A DNA stretch of 64,000 nucleotides from a virus. This document shows positions 42,909-52,117 of the stretch, piece after piece. The stretch covers positions 1 through 64,000 of the IMG/VR virus record IMGVR_UViG_3300030107_001040; one strand, written 5' to 3'. A program made the position numbers and the translations under genes. A model generated the notes under the pieces. That model was not told the DNA's origin. It searched no databases and worked only from the letters and a program-made list of their open reading frames with translations. Within the stretch, counting starts at the first letter, position 1. Each line of letters starts with the position of its first letter.

Positions 42909-44096
42909 ATGTCAGAAATAAGAGTTGATAAAATCAAAGGAACTAATGTCGGAGCTGGTGGCAAGGACATTCAGTTTGATGGTAGTGGTAATATAGTATA
43001 TACTGGCAACTTGAGCAGTGTCGGAACTATTACAGCATCAAACGCTACACTTTCTACACTATTAACAATTCCCAACTATGCTACTGCTAGTTTACCTGCT
43101 AGCCCTGCTGTTGGAACTATAGCGTATGATACTGATGAAACAGTAATGAAAGTATACACTGGATCTGATAATGGATGGGTCGGTGTAGGATCTGCTGCTG
43201 GTGGTGCAGCAACTGGAAGTGGAGGAAACGTAACAACTTCTGGTGGATATACCATACACCAATTTACAGGTAATGGAACATTTACTGTTGCAGGAGCATC
43301 TGGTTTAACTGTTGACGTTCTTCTCGTAGGAGGAGGTGGAGGCGGTGGAACCCGTAATGCTGGTCCTAATACTGGTGGAACTGATGGAGGTTCTGGTGGT
43401 GGTGCTGGAGGATGGGTTCAAGTTTCTGGACAAACTCTTGCAGAAGGAAGTTTCCCAGTCAATGTTGGTGGTGGAGGAACTGGATATAATAATCCAGGTC
43501 AACAACAACATGGAACCTCTGGTAGTCCATCAACCTTTAATGGTCTTGTAGCATACGGTGGAGGTTGGGGTGCATCTGGACCTGGCAACCGACCTGGTGG
43601 ACAAGGCGGATCAGGCGGTGGAGCAGGAGGAGGCGGTGGTTCACCTGGACAAGGTGGACAAGCAACTCAACCTGGCGCACCTGGTCAATCAGGTTCTAAT
43701 GGTCATGGTCACGATGGTGGTCCTAATCCTAACCAAGCACCTTACACTGGATCTGGTGGAGGTGGTGCTGGCGGTGGCGGAGCACAAGGAGGTAACTCAC
43801 GTCAAGCACCTGGAGGAAGTGGACGTGCTAGTACATATTCTGGCAGTTCAGTAACCTACGCTGGTGGTGGCGGAGGTGGAGGTGGTTATCCTTCACCAAC
43901 TAGAGGTGGTAACGGTGGACCTGGTGGCGGTGGTCATGGTGGTTCTTCACCTCAAAGATCAGGAGATGGTAGAGGTGGTAATGGATCTGGAAACCGTGGC
44001 GGCGGTGGAGGAGGCGGTGCAGGAAGCAGTTGGCCTCAAGGTGGTGCTGGACAAGGTGGATCTGGTATCGTTGTTATTCGCTATCCAACCCCTTAA
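42909..44096 (+). CDS. Glycine-rich adhesin (395 aa)
   Basis: N-terminal attachment module (IPNYATASLPASPAVGTIAY ... YTGSDNGW), then YTIHQFTGNGTFTVAG, which opens the bacterial/phage glycine-rich domain, and about 250 residues made of poly-Gly runs with Ser/Pro/Gln, ending SGIVVIRYPTP, the usual end of that domain. It resembles polyglycine sandwich tips such as gp38 adhesins of T-even phages. The stop overlaps the convergent carbamoyltransferase by 4 bases. Confidence 0.78.
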   Translation: MSEIRVDKIKGTNVGAGGKDIQFDGSGNIVYTGNLSSVGTITASNATLSTLLTIPNYATASLPASPAVGTIAYDTDETVMKVYTGSDNGWVGVGSAAGGAATGSGGNVTTSGGYTIHQFTGNGTFTVAGASGLTVDVLLVGGGGGGGTRNAGPNTGGTDGGSGGGAGGWVQVSGQTLAEGSFPVNVGGGGTGYNNPGQQQHGTSGSPSTFNGLVAYGGGWGASGPGNRPGGQGGSGGGAGGGGGSPGQGGQATQPGAPGQSGSNGHGHDGGPNPNQAPYTGSGGGGAGGGGAQGGNSRQAPGGSGRASTYSGSSVTYAGGGGGGGGYPSPTRGGNGGPGGGGHGGSSPQRSGDGRGGNGSGNRGGGGGGGAGSSWPQGGAGQGGSGIVVIRYPTP

Positions 44097-45700
44097 ATTA
44101 AGACTTCATAGTCAGGAAAATATATATGATCTATTTCAGAATCTTGTAAGGTTCTGACAGCATCTTCAGGAGTTTCTACAATACATTTACCAGCAAGGTT
44201 AAATGATGTATTGAATAACACAGGAACTCCTGTTTTTTCATGGAATTTTTTAATTAGATCATAGAAATGTTTGTTCTGTTCTCTAGTTACTGTCTGAACC
44301 CTACATGTAGAATCGATGTGAGTGATTCCAGGTAAATTTTTGGTCAATGTACTTACAGCATACATCATAAAAGGACTTTCTTTTAGTCCACGCATATCAA
44401 AATATTCATCTGCATACTCTTGTAACACTGCACCAGCAAAGGGTCTAAAGTGTTCTCTCTTTTTAATTCTGTTTATCTTATCCTTTGCATTAGGATCACG
44501 TGGATCATATAGTATAGATCTATTACCTAATGCTCTTGGTCCTGCTTCAGATCTCTTTTGGAATATAGCAACAACCTTTCCATCTACTAATAGATCAGCA
44601 ACTTCATCAACAGTAGTAGACCATAGGTTTGGTAGGAAACCAACTTCTCTTTCTGGTCCTAGGTATAGACTGGTGAGTTTTCTTTTAGTAGTATCACCCG
44701 TTTCTTTATGCCACATGTATTTGGCAGCACCAATAGATGTTCCTGCATCACTTGATACTGGTTCAATATAAAGGTTCACATCTTTAGGAAGGATACTTAG
44801 ATAATAATAGTTTGCTACACAATTAAGAAAGAAACCACCAGACAGACATACGTTTTTCTGTCCAGTTAATCTAATCATATCTAAGATGTATTGTCCTACA
44901 TGTTCTTGTGTTTGTTTCTGTAGAGTATAGGCAAGATCACACTTACTTTGAAAATCTAGTACAGTATAATTGACCCCAGTTTCGAGCAATGTACTTCCAA
45001 TGTAGAATATTTCATTGTTTATGAAACCATCCTTGTATATTTCTATTGGTAATTCCTTTCCATAAGATGCCATACCCATTACCTTTCCAGCATCTAGTTC
45101 ATGGAAACCATATAGCATGGAGAGTTTCTGAAATGCTAATGCTTCTCCAATATTATTGGATATAACTAACTCATCAAACCTATTGTTTGCTTCAAATGGT
45201 ACAGCAACATGCTTGTCAACAGTTACAAAATCTGCTGGATATGATCCAATATATGTTGTTGTTAGTTCTCTTCCATAGGTTCCTTTCATAAAATGATCTC
45301 CTATTAAAGGATAGTCAGAACCCATACCATCCTTTACAATACATAATGCTTCATCAAATCCAGAGTTATAGAAGGCATGAGCAGCATGTAACTTATGATG
45401 TGATAGAGAGAGATCGTGAACCTTTGTATCGTATTTGTTTTCTTTTGTTTTTACATATAAACTATAAGCATCATCATCAATAAAACAATCTGCTGGAGTC
45501 AGTTTACCAACACCAGCAATACATATATTATCTAAGTCACTTGTATCTAATTTCTGAAGACATTGGAAAGGAAAACCATCATATTTTCTACCCGATAGTC
45601 TCTCGTTCTCTAGGTGGTAGACAAATTCACCATTCTGTAGTAGAGTGGTAGCAGAGTTATGGACACGACTTATTCCTAAATTTCTCACGTTCTTATTCAT
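44093..45700 (-). CDS. Carbamoyltransferase, NodU/CmcH family
   Basis: 535 aa. N-terminal ASKHA-type domain (ISRVHNSATTLLQNGEFVYH, HHKLHAAHAFYNSGFDEAL), SGGFFLNCVAN and the C-terminal EAGPRALGNRSIL and NTSFN motifs are diagnostic. The family moves carbamoyl from carbamoyl phosphate to hydroxyl groups of sugars or antibiotics. Only gene on the minus strand in this part. Between the adhesins and oxygenases it may modify glycans or virion parts; substrate unknown. Confidence 0.92.
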   Translation of the reverse strand: MNKNVRNLGISRVHNSATTLLQNGEFVYHLENERLSGRKYDGFPFQCLQKLDTSDLDNICIAGVGKLTPADCFIDDDAYSLYVKTKENKYDTKVHDLSLSHHKLHAAHAFYNSGFDEALCIVKDGMGSDYPLIGDHFMKGTYGRELTTTYIGSYPADFVTVDKHVAVPFEANNRFDELVISNNIGEALAFQKLSMLYGFHELDAGKVMGMASYGKELPIEIYKDGFINNEIFYIGSTLLETGVNYTVLDFQSKCDLAYTLQKQTQEHVGQYILDMIRLTGQKNVCLSGGFFLNCVANYYYLSILPKDVNLYIEPVSSDAGTSIGAAKYMWHKETGDTTKRKLTSLYLGPEREVGFLPNLWSTTVDEVADLLVDGKVVAIFQKRSEAGPRALGNRSILYDPRDPNAKDKINRIKKREHFRPFAGAVLQEYADEYFDMRGLKESPFMMYAVSTLTKNLPGITHIDSTCRVQTVTREQNKHFYDLIKKFHEKTGVPVLFNTSFNLAGKCIVETPEDAVRTLQDSEIDHIYFPDYEVLI

Positions 45701-45731
45701 AACTACATAATTATAACACGAATTTTTTAAT

Positions 45732-46286
45732 ATGGCATATCAGACAATGTGGTTTGATACTGAGATACCAGAAGACCTCGTTGATATTATAGAGAGGGAG
45801 ATCAGTCATTATGAGGATAAATCTAATGCTGCTTCAATTTCTAGTGGTATAGATAAAGAGATCAGAGATAGTAGAACTGCTTGGATCAGTGACAACCATT
45901 GGGTACCTGGTCTTTGTATGTCCTATATTTTAAAGGCAAACAAGGACAATTTCCAGTATGATATTACTGGTATAGATGGTGGTGAGATGCAATACACTAT
46001 CTATGAGGAAGGTATGTTTTATGATTGGCATCAAGATGCTGGTGTTGAAGCATTAGAAAATGATGCAGTAAGAAAGTTATCAATCATTCTTCAGTTGTCT
46101 AATCCTGAAGATTATGAGGGTGGAGAAGTGGAACTAATAAATGAATCAGGTAATCCATATTTCGTTCCTAAGAAGCGTGGAACATTAATTGTATTTGATA
46201 GTAGAACTAAGCATAGGGTTAAGGAAGTCTTTAGTGGTAAGAGGAAATCATTAGTCGGATGGGTTGTTGGACCTAGGTGGAAGTAA
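45732..46286 (+). CDS. 2OG-Fe(II) oxygenase (184 aa)
   Basis: Triad H100-Q-D102 and H161, with R171 or K172 for 2-oxoglutarate; GGEVEL (130-135) in the PKHD/prolyl hydroxylase style. Divergent from the carbamoyltransferase, only 31 bases apart. First of three consecutive oxygenases. Confidence 0.85.
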   Translation: MAYQTMWFDTEIPEDLVDIIEREISHYEDKSNAASISSGIDKEIRDSRTAWISDNHWVPGLCMSYILKANKDNFQYDITGIDGGEMQYTIYEEGMFYDWHQDAGVEALENDAVRKLSIILQLSNPEDYEGGEVELINESGNPYFVPKKRGTLIVFDSRTKHRVKEVFSGKRKSLVGWVVGPRWK

Positions 46287-46822
46287 TGTTTCATATTCCT
46301 TTATACCATTATAAAGTTCAGGACTGGGAGCGAAAGCAAGATAAATTACTTGATTTGTATTGTGACATTGCTTCAGACTTAGAGAACTGTAATGATGAGT
46401 TGTCTGACGTTTATACTGACTACTTTAATAACTATGGTAAGACTAGATATAAGAATTTTGTTGTTGATATATTACGTGATGAACTAGGTAGGTTTCAAGA
46501 TGAGGAACAGTTATACAAACCATTTGTAGATGAGATGTGGATACAGAAATATGTTGAAGGATCTTTCCATACTCCTCATAATCATGGTCAATTAGGATTT
46601 AGTTCAGTATTATACGTTAAATTTGATGCCAATGTACATACTCCTACACGATTTATTGCACCATTCCCCGATATTCGTGGTAATATATTAGAGCATTCAC
46701 CAGAAGTAGAAGAAGGATCTATAGTATTTTTTCCATCCATGTTACACCATTACGTCTTACCAAATGAAGCAAAAGATGTTAGAATAATACTCTCCATGAA
46801 TATTCGGGAGGGTAAAGACTAA
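46286..46822 (+). CDS. 2OG-Fe(II) oxygenase-like protein (178 aa)
   Basis: ATG 46286 overlaps the previous stop (TAATG). Reads FHTPHNHGQLGFSSVLYV (H98/H100), GSIVFFPSMLHHYVLPN (H154/H155) and R166, the arrangement of the putative 2OG-FeII family PF13759, where the acid of HxD is replaced. Substrate unknown. Confidence 0.75.
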   Translation: MFHIPLYHYKVQDWERKQDKLLDLYCDIASDLENCNDELSDVYTDYFNNYGKTRYKNFVVDILRDELGRFQDEEQLYKPFVDEMWIQKYVEGSFHTPHNHGQLGFSSVLYVKFDANVHTPTRFIAPFPDIRGNILEHSPEVEEGSIVFFPSMLHHYVLPNEAKDVRIILSMNIREGKD

Positions 46823-47403
46823 TGCAGATAGAGAAAGGTCAATGGAGTTTGATCCAACTGAATAACCTAGTTGATGTTCGTGGTATTGTTGAAGAACCCC
46901 CAAAAGATAGAGGTAAGTTTGGATATGATAAGAAAGGACGGTTAAACTCTTGGATAGAGGAAGGACAAGTAGCAGGTAGTCTTGCTAGATATAATCATCC
47001 TAAGTTTAAAGAACTTCATACATGTGTTATGGAGATGGTTGAACAGGTAATCCATGAGAAATTATATCCAACATATTATTTTGATAGATTCTATTTTAGA
47101 GGACAAGAATTAAAGAGACATAGTGATAGAGGTTCATGTGAGATTAGCGTCTCTATGCACATATCAACTAATGCAAAATACCCTTGGCCGATATACTTTG
47201 AAGTAGACAATACCGTAAAAGAATTAACATGTAAACCTGGAGATGCGATACTATATAAAGGGTGTGAGTTAGATCATTGGAGAGAACCTTTAAAAGGTCC
47301 ATCTGATACTTACTTTCACCAAATATTCTTCCATTATGTTAGGGCAAATGGTTATTACCTACAACATGCCTATGACACATGTGTAGAAGATACTGCTAAA
47401 TAG
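46822..47403 (+). CDS. 2OG-Fe(II) oxygenase-like protein (193 aa)
   Basis: One-base overlap with the previous gene. H100-S-D102 in LKRHSDRG, GDAILYKGCELDHWREP gives H152. The usual late Arg is not clearly placed. Third member of the array. Confidence 0.72.
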   Translation: MQIEKGQWSLIQLNNLVDVRGIVEEPPKDRGKFGYDKKGRLNSWIEEGQVAGSLARYNHPKFKELHTCVMEMVEQVIHEKLYPTYYFDRFYFRGQELKRHSDRGSCEISVSMHISTNAKYPWPIYFEVDNTVKELTCKPGDAILYKGCELDHWREPLKGPSDTYFHQIFFHYVRANGYYLQHAYDTCVEDTAK

Positions 47404-47426
47404 TACTATTAAAAGACCCGATTTCG

Positions 47427-47795
47427 ATGGCACATTACGCACAATTAGATGAAAATAACAATGTCATTTCTGTCCGTCTTTTGGATGATTTCTATGAAAT
47501 GAATGACATTGGGGAACTAGATGAAGAGAAGGCAATCTGCCTTCTTCAAAAGGAGAATGGTAGAGAAACCATTTGGAAGAAAACTTCATATAGTGGAAAA
47601 ACGAGAGGCAAGTTTGCTTCTGTAGGTGGAACATACCATGCAGCAACAGATGAGTTTAGAGATCCTAAACCATACAAAAGTTGGGTGTATGATGATGACG
47701 CAAACCAATGGAAACCACCAATTCCAAGACCAGGAGTCTTATGGGATTGGGATGAGGAAAATTTAAAATGGGTTGAGGAAGAACAAGACACATGA
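47427..47795 (+). CDS. Hypothetical protein common near cyanophage fibres (122 aa)
   Basis: Starts MAHYAQLDENNNVISVRLLD and ends with Pro/Trp-rich PYKSWVYDDDANQWKPP. Proteins with this opening and end are frequent in cyanophage tail fibre regions; role unknown, perhaps fibre assembly. ATGA overlap with the next gene. Confidence 0.65.
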   Translation: MAHYAQLDENNNVISVRLLDDFYEMNDIGELDEEKAICLLQKENGRETIWKKTSYSGKTRGKFASVGGTYHAATDEFRDPKPYKSWVYDDDANQWKPPIPRPGVLWDWDEENLKWVEEEQDT

Positions 47796-48133
47796 AACCA
47801 GTTTATGAATGGGTCGCATTTGACTCAGCGATTTCGTTATTAAGACCTAAAGCAAAATGGTCATTAAATCATGGAACTCTTGAGTGGCAAGATCCTAGAC
47901 CAATGCCAACATTAGAAGAAATCCAAGATACCATTAAAAAGATTAAAGATTTTGAAGAGAGTATAGATTATATTCTCTTACCAGAGCAACAGGAAGAACA
48001 ACCTGATCTTGCTCAAGAAGATGTGACTCATGGTATTAAACCTTATGATGATTCTGACATGTCAGGAGGTGGACCAGATGGATTACAAGGTAAGAGTGGA
48101 GTTCCACCAACAGGGTGGCATGTTCCACAATAG
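47792..48133 (+). CDS. Hypothetical protein, possible fibre chaperone (113 aa)
   Basis: ATGA start. YEWVAFDSAISLLRPKAKWS and repeated Trp/Pro (LEWQDPRPMPTLEEI), Gly-rich end (MSGGGPDGLQG, PTGWHVPQ). No known domain. Confidence 0.55.
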   Translation: MKPVYEWVAFDSAISLLRPKAKWSLNHGTLEWQDPRPMPTLEEIQDTIKKIKDFEESIDYILLPEQQEEQPDLAQEDVTHGIKPYDDSDMSGGGPDGLQGKSGVPPTGWHVPQ

Positions 48134-48141
48134 TATAAATA
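48134..48141 (+). promoter_or_regulatory. T4-type late promoter (TATAAATA)
   Basis: Exact late box right after the previous stop, 25 bases upstream of the collar-domain protein. Confidence 0.7.
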
Positions 48142-48166
48142 ACCGTAAGGAGTTTAAATATCATCC

Positions 48167-48796
48167 ATGTCTCAAATTAATGCGGGGACTCTAAACGTCA
48201 CCACGACAACTTATGCAGATAGCACTTCACAAACAAGTGGTTCTATTTCTGGTTTAATTACTGGATCTCCTTCTAATGGTGACTCAGTTCAGTACAATGG
48301 ATCCGCATGGGTTCCTGCTGCTGTATCAGGAGCACCAGTTGGTGCTATTTTTGCTTATGCAAAGAACACACCGCCAACTGGATTTTTGAAGTGCAATGGT
48401 GCATCAATTAGCACCTCTACATATTCTGCTTTACATACAGTTATAGGTACCACTTTTGGTGGATCAGGTAGTAACTTTAATGTTCCTGATCTTAGAGGGG
48501 AGTTTATCAGAGGATGGGATGATGGTAGAAATGTGGACAACGGAAGAAATTTTGGATCCACTCAGGGTGATATGGTAGAGGAGCATAGGCACTGGATCTC
48601 ATCTATGGCAACTGACGACAGAAACATCACTGGTACTGGTGGTAACGGTCAGGAATATGGTTTAGTATCTGACGCTGGTGGTTACTCTGCAAATGACCCT
48701 AATAAGTCAACTGGTCGTTATACGAGGAATGACCCTAGCGGTAATGGAGAAACTCGTCCTCGTAATTTAGCACTCATGTATATAATCAAGTATTAA
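48167..48796 (+). CDS. Tail collar domain fibre protein (209 aa)
   Basis: Contains the phage tail collar domain: GAIFAYAKNTPPTGFLKCNG, FGGSGSNFNVPDLRGEFIRG and the end RPRNLALMYIIKY (about 60-209), as in short tail fibres gp12. N-terminal part is a trimerising leader (SQINAGTLNVTTTTYAD). A likely receptor-contacting or collar component. Confidence 0.88.
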   Translation: MSQINAGTLNVTTTTYADSTSQTSGSISGLITGSPSNGDSVQYNGSAWVPAAVSGAPVGAIFAYAKNTPPTGFLKCNGASISTSTYSALHTVIGTTFGGSGSNFNVPDLRGEFIRGWDDGRNVDNGRNFGSTQGDMVEEHRHWISSMATDDRNITGTGGNGQEYGLVSDAGGYSANDPNKSTGRYTRNDPSGNGETRPRNLALMYIIKY

Positions 48797-48798
48797 TC

Positions 48799-49260
48799 AT
48801 GGCATCAGGAAATTTAGACATATTAGTTTATCACTATGACCCAGTGAGTTACATCTATCAGGAACTATGGGAACCTGCGGATGAGTCTCCATTGGAACCT
48901 GGTAAATATTTGGTTCCAGCATTTGCTACTACAGTATGTCCACCACCTATAGAAGAGGGTTGGCAAGCAAAATGGATTGGTGACCACTGGGAACTCTCAG
49001 AAAAAAGATTAGAAGATGATCCAACAGTAACAAATGTAACCTATCCTTTTGAGGATATTACACCTGAGAGACAGTTAAGAGAAACAAGAAGAGGTAAGTT
49101 AAGATCTAGTGATTGGACACAACTTCCAGATGTACCTTTAGATGCTAAACAAAAAGAAGCATGGGGTAAATATCGTCAGGAATTAAGAGATCTTCCTTCT
49201 CAACAAACAGCAGAAGATATTGAACTAACTAATATTGTTTGGCCAAATCCACCCACATAA
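48799..49260 (+). CDS. Probable tail fibre assembly chaperone (153 aa)
   Basis: The end LRSSDWTQLPDVPLDAKQKE, then WGKYRQELRDLPSQ and IVWPNPP match the common C-terminus of tail fibre assembly chaperones (SDWTQLPD...YRQALRDLP...WPxxP). N-terminus is Pro-rich. Its position right after the collar fibre fits. Confidence 0.8.
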   Translation: MASGNLDILVYHYDPVSYIYQELWEPADESPLEPGKYLVPAFATTVCPPPIEEGWQAKWIGDHWELSEKRLEDDPTVTNVTYPFEDITPERQLRETRRGKLRSSDWTQLPDVPLDAKQKEAWGKYRQELRDLPSQQTAEDIELTNIVWPNPPT

Positions 49261-49803
49261 ATGTATTTTTTTCGTTATTGGATCAACGATCCACTCCTTG
49301 AAAAAATTAAAGAAGAAGTCAATGAAGCAAAGGATACTTATGATTCTCTAGTTAGTAAAGAGAAGCATAATATCAGCACTTGTGGTAGTAAACAATATGA
49401 TTTGAGTCCGAAGGTTGCTTCAGATAAATTAGTTCAGACTAACAAGACTTTAAAAGAAATAATAAAAGACTCTTTAGATAAAGAGGTATTCTACAAAACC
49501 GCTTGGAGTGTTATAGGCACAAAGGGCGGTTATCATACTGTACATAATCATAATAATTATGTTAATGGTGCATTTGGTCAGACTACTGATAAAGATATAT
49601 GCACTGTATTATATTTGGATGTTGAACCAGAAGAGAGACCTTGGGAACAAGGCACATTTTTCTATTGGAAGGATAACACCTTCCATGAGGTAGAACCTAA
49701 GTCAGGAGATCTATTGGTATTTCCTGCCGATCTATATCATGGAACCTATCCTCAATCAGCAGAGACTAGATGGACATTGAACATTGACTTTGGAATAAAA
49801 TGA
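49261..49803 (+). CDS. 2OG-Fe(II) oxygenase-like protein (180 aa)
   Basis: Follows the chaperone with no gap. H95-N-H97 in YHTVHNHNNY, SGDLLVFPADLYHGTYP (H160) and R170. PF13759-like layout. First of four overlapping oxygenase genes. Confidence 0.78.
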   Translation: MYFFRYWINDPLLEKIKEEVNEAKDTYDSLVSKEKHNISTCGSKQYDLSPKVASDKLVQTNKTLKEIIKDSLDKEVFYKTAWSVIGTKGGYHTVHNHNNYVNGAFGQTTDKDICTVLYLDVEPEERPWEQGTFFYWKDNTFHEVEPKSGDLLVFPADLYHGTYPQSAETRWTLNIDFGIK

Positions 49804-50351
49804 AACCTATATTTTATAATGACTTCTACTTCCAATACAGGATGCCTTTCTTTGATAAGTTATTGGAAGCAATACCAGAAGATAATTTTGATGAGAATTT
49901 TACATGGGGTGATCTCTGTAAGATAAACAGAGTATCCTTAGATGCTGAGGACTATAGAGATCTATTACTTCAACCATTACATCAATTAGGTTCACAGTTA
50001 GGGATTGACTTTGATGCTCAGATACTACACCCTTGGATGAATGTATATGGTGAGGGAGATTTCCAAGAGGTTCACTACCATGACGACTGTGACATAGCGT
50101 CAGTTATATTTCTAAATGATGGTCCAGATTTTGCTAAGTTCTATTTCTGGGATTCAAATCACACAGCATTTACAAAACCTTGGATTAAGATAATCACTAA
50201 GATGAAGATGAGTAACATATACTATCCTGAAGTCAAAGCAGGTGATATAATAATGTTCCCATCTCATACCTATCATGGTGTTACGCCACATAAATCAAAA
50301 GAGAAGAGAAGGACTCTTAGTTTTAATACGGTGATTACGAATGTCAACTGA
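49800..50351 (+). CDS. 2OG-Fe(II) oxygenase-like protein (183 aa)
   Basis: ATGA overlap. VHYHDDCDIASVIFLN gives H94-D-D96 (HxD), AGDIIMFPSHTYHGVTPH gives H159, then R170/R171. Same family and order as its neighbours. Confidence 0.8.
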   Translation: MKPIFYNDFYFQYRMPFFDKLLEAIPEDNFDENFTWGDLCKINRVSLDAEDYRDLLLQPLHQLGSQLGIDFDAQILHPWMNVYGEGDFQEVHYHDDCDIASVIFLNDGPDFAKFYFWDSNHTAFTKPWIKIITKMKMSNIYYPEVKAGDIIMFPSHTYHGVTPHKSKEKRRTLSFNTVITNVN

Positions 50352-50883
50352 AGTTCATGTAATACCAGACTTCCTCTCCAAAGAGGAGTGTGAGTGGTTC
50401 TCTGCATTCCATAAGGTTATGTGGAGGTATCATGGTGTGACATTCTCTGATCGTAAGATCCTTAACGTTAATCAAATGATTGATTATCTAGCAGATGAGA
50501 AGGCATACAACAGCACTGATCCATTAAAGAAAATATTAGCAGATATTGCTTGTAATATTCGTAAGTATGATGAGAGAGCATATCCAAACTATAGTCACAT
50601 AACTGGGTGGGTAGCACCCATAAGACAACCAATGCACTTTGATTTTCCACAACACGCATGGACATCTATAATCTATTTGAATGAGGATTTTGTAGGTGGT
50701 TCAACTATAATAGAAGATCAGAACATACAACCAGAGCAAGGCATGATGGTCTTGTTTGAGGGTTGTAAGTTGAATCATGGTGTAGAAAATGTAACGCATG
50801 GTACTAGATATACTATCTCTACGTGGTATAAGAGTTTCATGGAGGACAACCAGTCCTACCTTTATCAGATTCAGAACAAGTGA
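50341..50883 (+). CDS. 2OG-Fe(II) oxygenase (180 aa)
   Basis: Overlaps the previous gene by 11 bases. MHFDFPQHAWTSIIYLN gives H99-F-D101, GGST (119-122), LNHGVENVTHGTRYTIS gives H146 and R156: a complete triad of the prolyl hydroxylase branch. Confidence 0.85.
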   Translation: MSTEVHVIPDFLSKEECEWFSAFHKVMWRYHGVTFSDRKILNVNQMIDYLADEKAYNSTDPLKKILADIACNIRKYDERAYPNYSHITGWVAPIRQPMHFDFPQHAWTSIIYLNEDFVGGSTIIEDQNIQPEQGMMVLFEGCKLNHGVENVTHGTRYTISTWYKSFMEDNQSYLYQIQNK

Positions 50884-51491
50884 TAATAGATCTATTCCCT
50901 ACTTCAGTATATGTTGATGAGTTTAGTCTCACTGATACTGAGAGGGATTTTTTATTGTCTGTTCCCCTTAATAGAAATGATGATGACGTAGCGTCAGTCA
51001 GTTCTACTAGATTGAATGAAGAGGAGGGATACCAGAGTTTTTTAAGGAAGGTTGACCAGCATGTGTACGAGTATGCTTTTAATATAATGAAGTTGGATCC
51101 TCAGTATGGTTTAAAATGTCATGGTGCATGGGTCAATAGGAATGATACAGGAGATAGAACAAACCCACATCACCACTCTAACTCATTGATTAGTGGTGTG
51201 TATTATATTGATGTAGAGGCAGAGTCACAAGGAGCAATAGACTTTACTGATGAGAAATGTGGTCCATTTGGTAAGTTCTTTACTCTTCTCAAGTATACTG
51301 AGCAGGAGATCAGGAACTCTCACATATCTCAGATCAAGGTTAAAAATGGTATGATCCTGCTGTTCCCATCTATCTTGAAGCATGGTGTGGCAATGAATAG
51401 ATCTCTGACTCCACGTTACACAACAGCGTTTGATTATATGATTGAAGGTCAGGTCAGTGGGTGGGTTAATAGAATGGACGTGACACTTTAA
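50880..51491 (+). CDS. 2OG-Fe(II) oxygenase-like protein (203 aa)
   Basis: GTG start in GTGA overlap. TNPHHHSNSLISGVYYIDV (H97-H99), ILLFPSILKHGV (H168) and R179, the classical PF13759 pattern. Last of the second array. Confidence 0.82.
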   Translation: MIIDLFPTSVYVDEFSLTDTERDFLLSVPLNRNDDDVASVSSTRLNEEEGYQSFLRKVDQHVYEYAFNIMKLDPQYGLKCHGAWVNRNDTGDRTNPHHHSNSLISGVYYIDVEAESQGAIDFTDEKCGPFGKFFTLLKYTEQEIRNSHISQIKVKNGMILLFPSILKHGVAMNRSLTPRYTTAFDYMIEGQVSGWVNRMDVTL

Positions 51492-51565
51492 CGACTGTCC
51501 AATGGTCAATGTACTTAATCTGTGCTATAGTTGACAGGTATTGAAACAGGAGCAATTTTTGAACA

Positions 51566-51835
51566 GTGCCACAATTTACATTAGTTGCCGTTGACGAGGA
51601 CGGTGTATGCACAACCTCTAAAGAATTTGAAACCGTATTTTTAAATGATGCAGTTGAATACTATGGTGATTTTCTTCGTGGTGTGGGATATGAGTTTGAT
51701 GAACTCAGTGTCTCTGCATCTATTGGAGAAGTTCCTGAAGAGGAAATCAACATTGTCAAATCTGATAATGGTCCAGCATTAAAAGCGAAGGACTCTGCAT
51801 ACGTTGAACAGTATCGTCAAAACGGTGCTGATTGA
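51566..51835 (+). CDS. Hypothetical protein (89 aa)
   Basis: GTG start; 75 bases after the oxygenase with no clear promoter (a TATAGT at about 51530 is weak). Acidic protein (FETVFLNDAVEYYGDFLRGV). Similar small proteins occur in cyanophages; unknown role. Confidence 0.6.
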   Translation: MPQFTLVAVDEDGVCTTSKEFETVFLNDAVEYYGDFLRGVGYEFDELSVSASIGEVPEEEINIVKSDNGPALKAKDSAYVEQYRQNGAD

Positions 51836-51852
51836 TACCGAACACTGGGTTC

Positions 51853-51881
51853 TTGACATTAAGAGAACCTTGTGTTACTAT
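51853..51881 (+). promoter_or_regulatory. Sigma-70 type promoter
   Basis: TTGACA (51853-51858), 17-base spacer, TACTAT (51876-51881). Confidence 0.65.
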
Positions 51882-51919
51882 ATAAAAATGTAGTTCAGTT
51901 TTTTCTACAAGACATACAC

Positions 51920-52117
51920 ATGGGCAAGACATTCAGGCGAGGTGGTAGCGAACAAGGTTACTACTATGGCGGAAAATCCCTTCGTGACAAGAGGCAAAAA
52001 GGTACCAATCGTTCTTCATTCAGAGAGGAGTCTTATGACTACGATAGATCCAAAAAAGGTAACAACAAGTCCAGAGACCAGCGAACCTATGATGAATTTG
52101 AAGGAGGAGTTACGTGA
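51920..52117 (+). CDS. Small Arg/Gly/Tyr-rich protein (65 aa)
   Basis: ATG 39 bases after the promoter above. MGKTFRRGGSEQGYYYGGKS and then RDKRQKGTNRSSF: highly charged, probably disordered, perhaps nucleic-acid binding. Its 3' part overlaps another plausible gene in a different frame. Confidence 0.5.
   Translation: MGKTFRRGGSEQGYYYGGKSLRDKRQKGTNRSSFREESYDYDRSKKGNNKSRDQRTYDEFEGGVT

Noticed and set aside
43336-44157. Several + strand frames (71-98 codons) inside the glycine-rich adhesin
   Set aside because: They are shifted readings of GGN repeats (Val/Glu-rich) and lack starts with ribosome sites.
44322-44771. 149-codon + strand frame
   Set aside because: Antisense to the conserved C-terminal half of the carbamoyltransferase.
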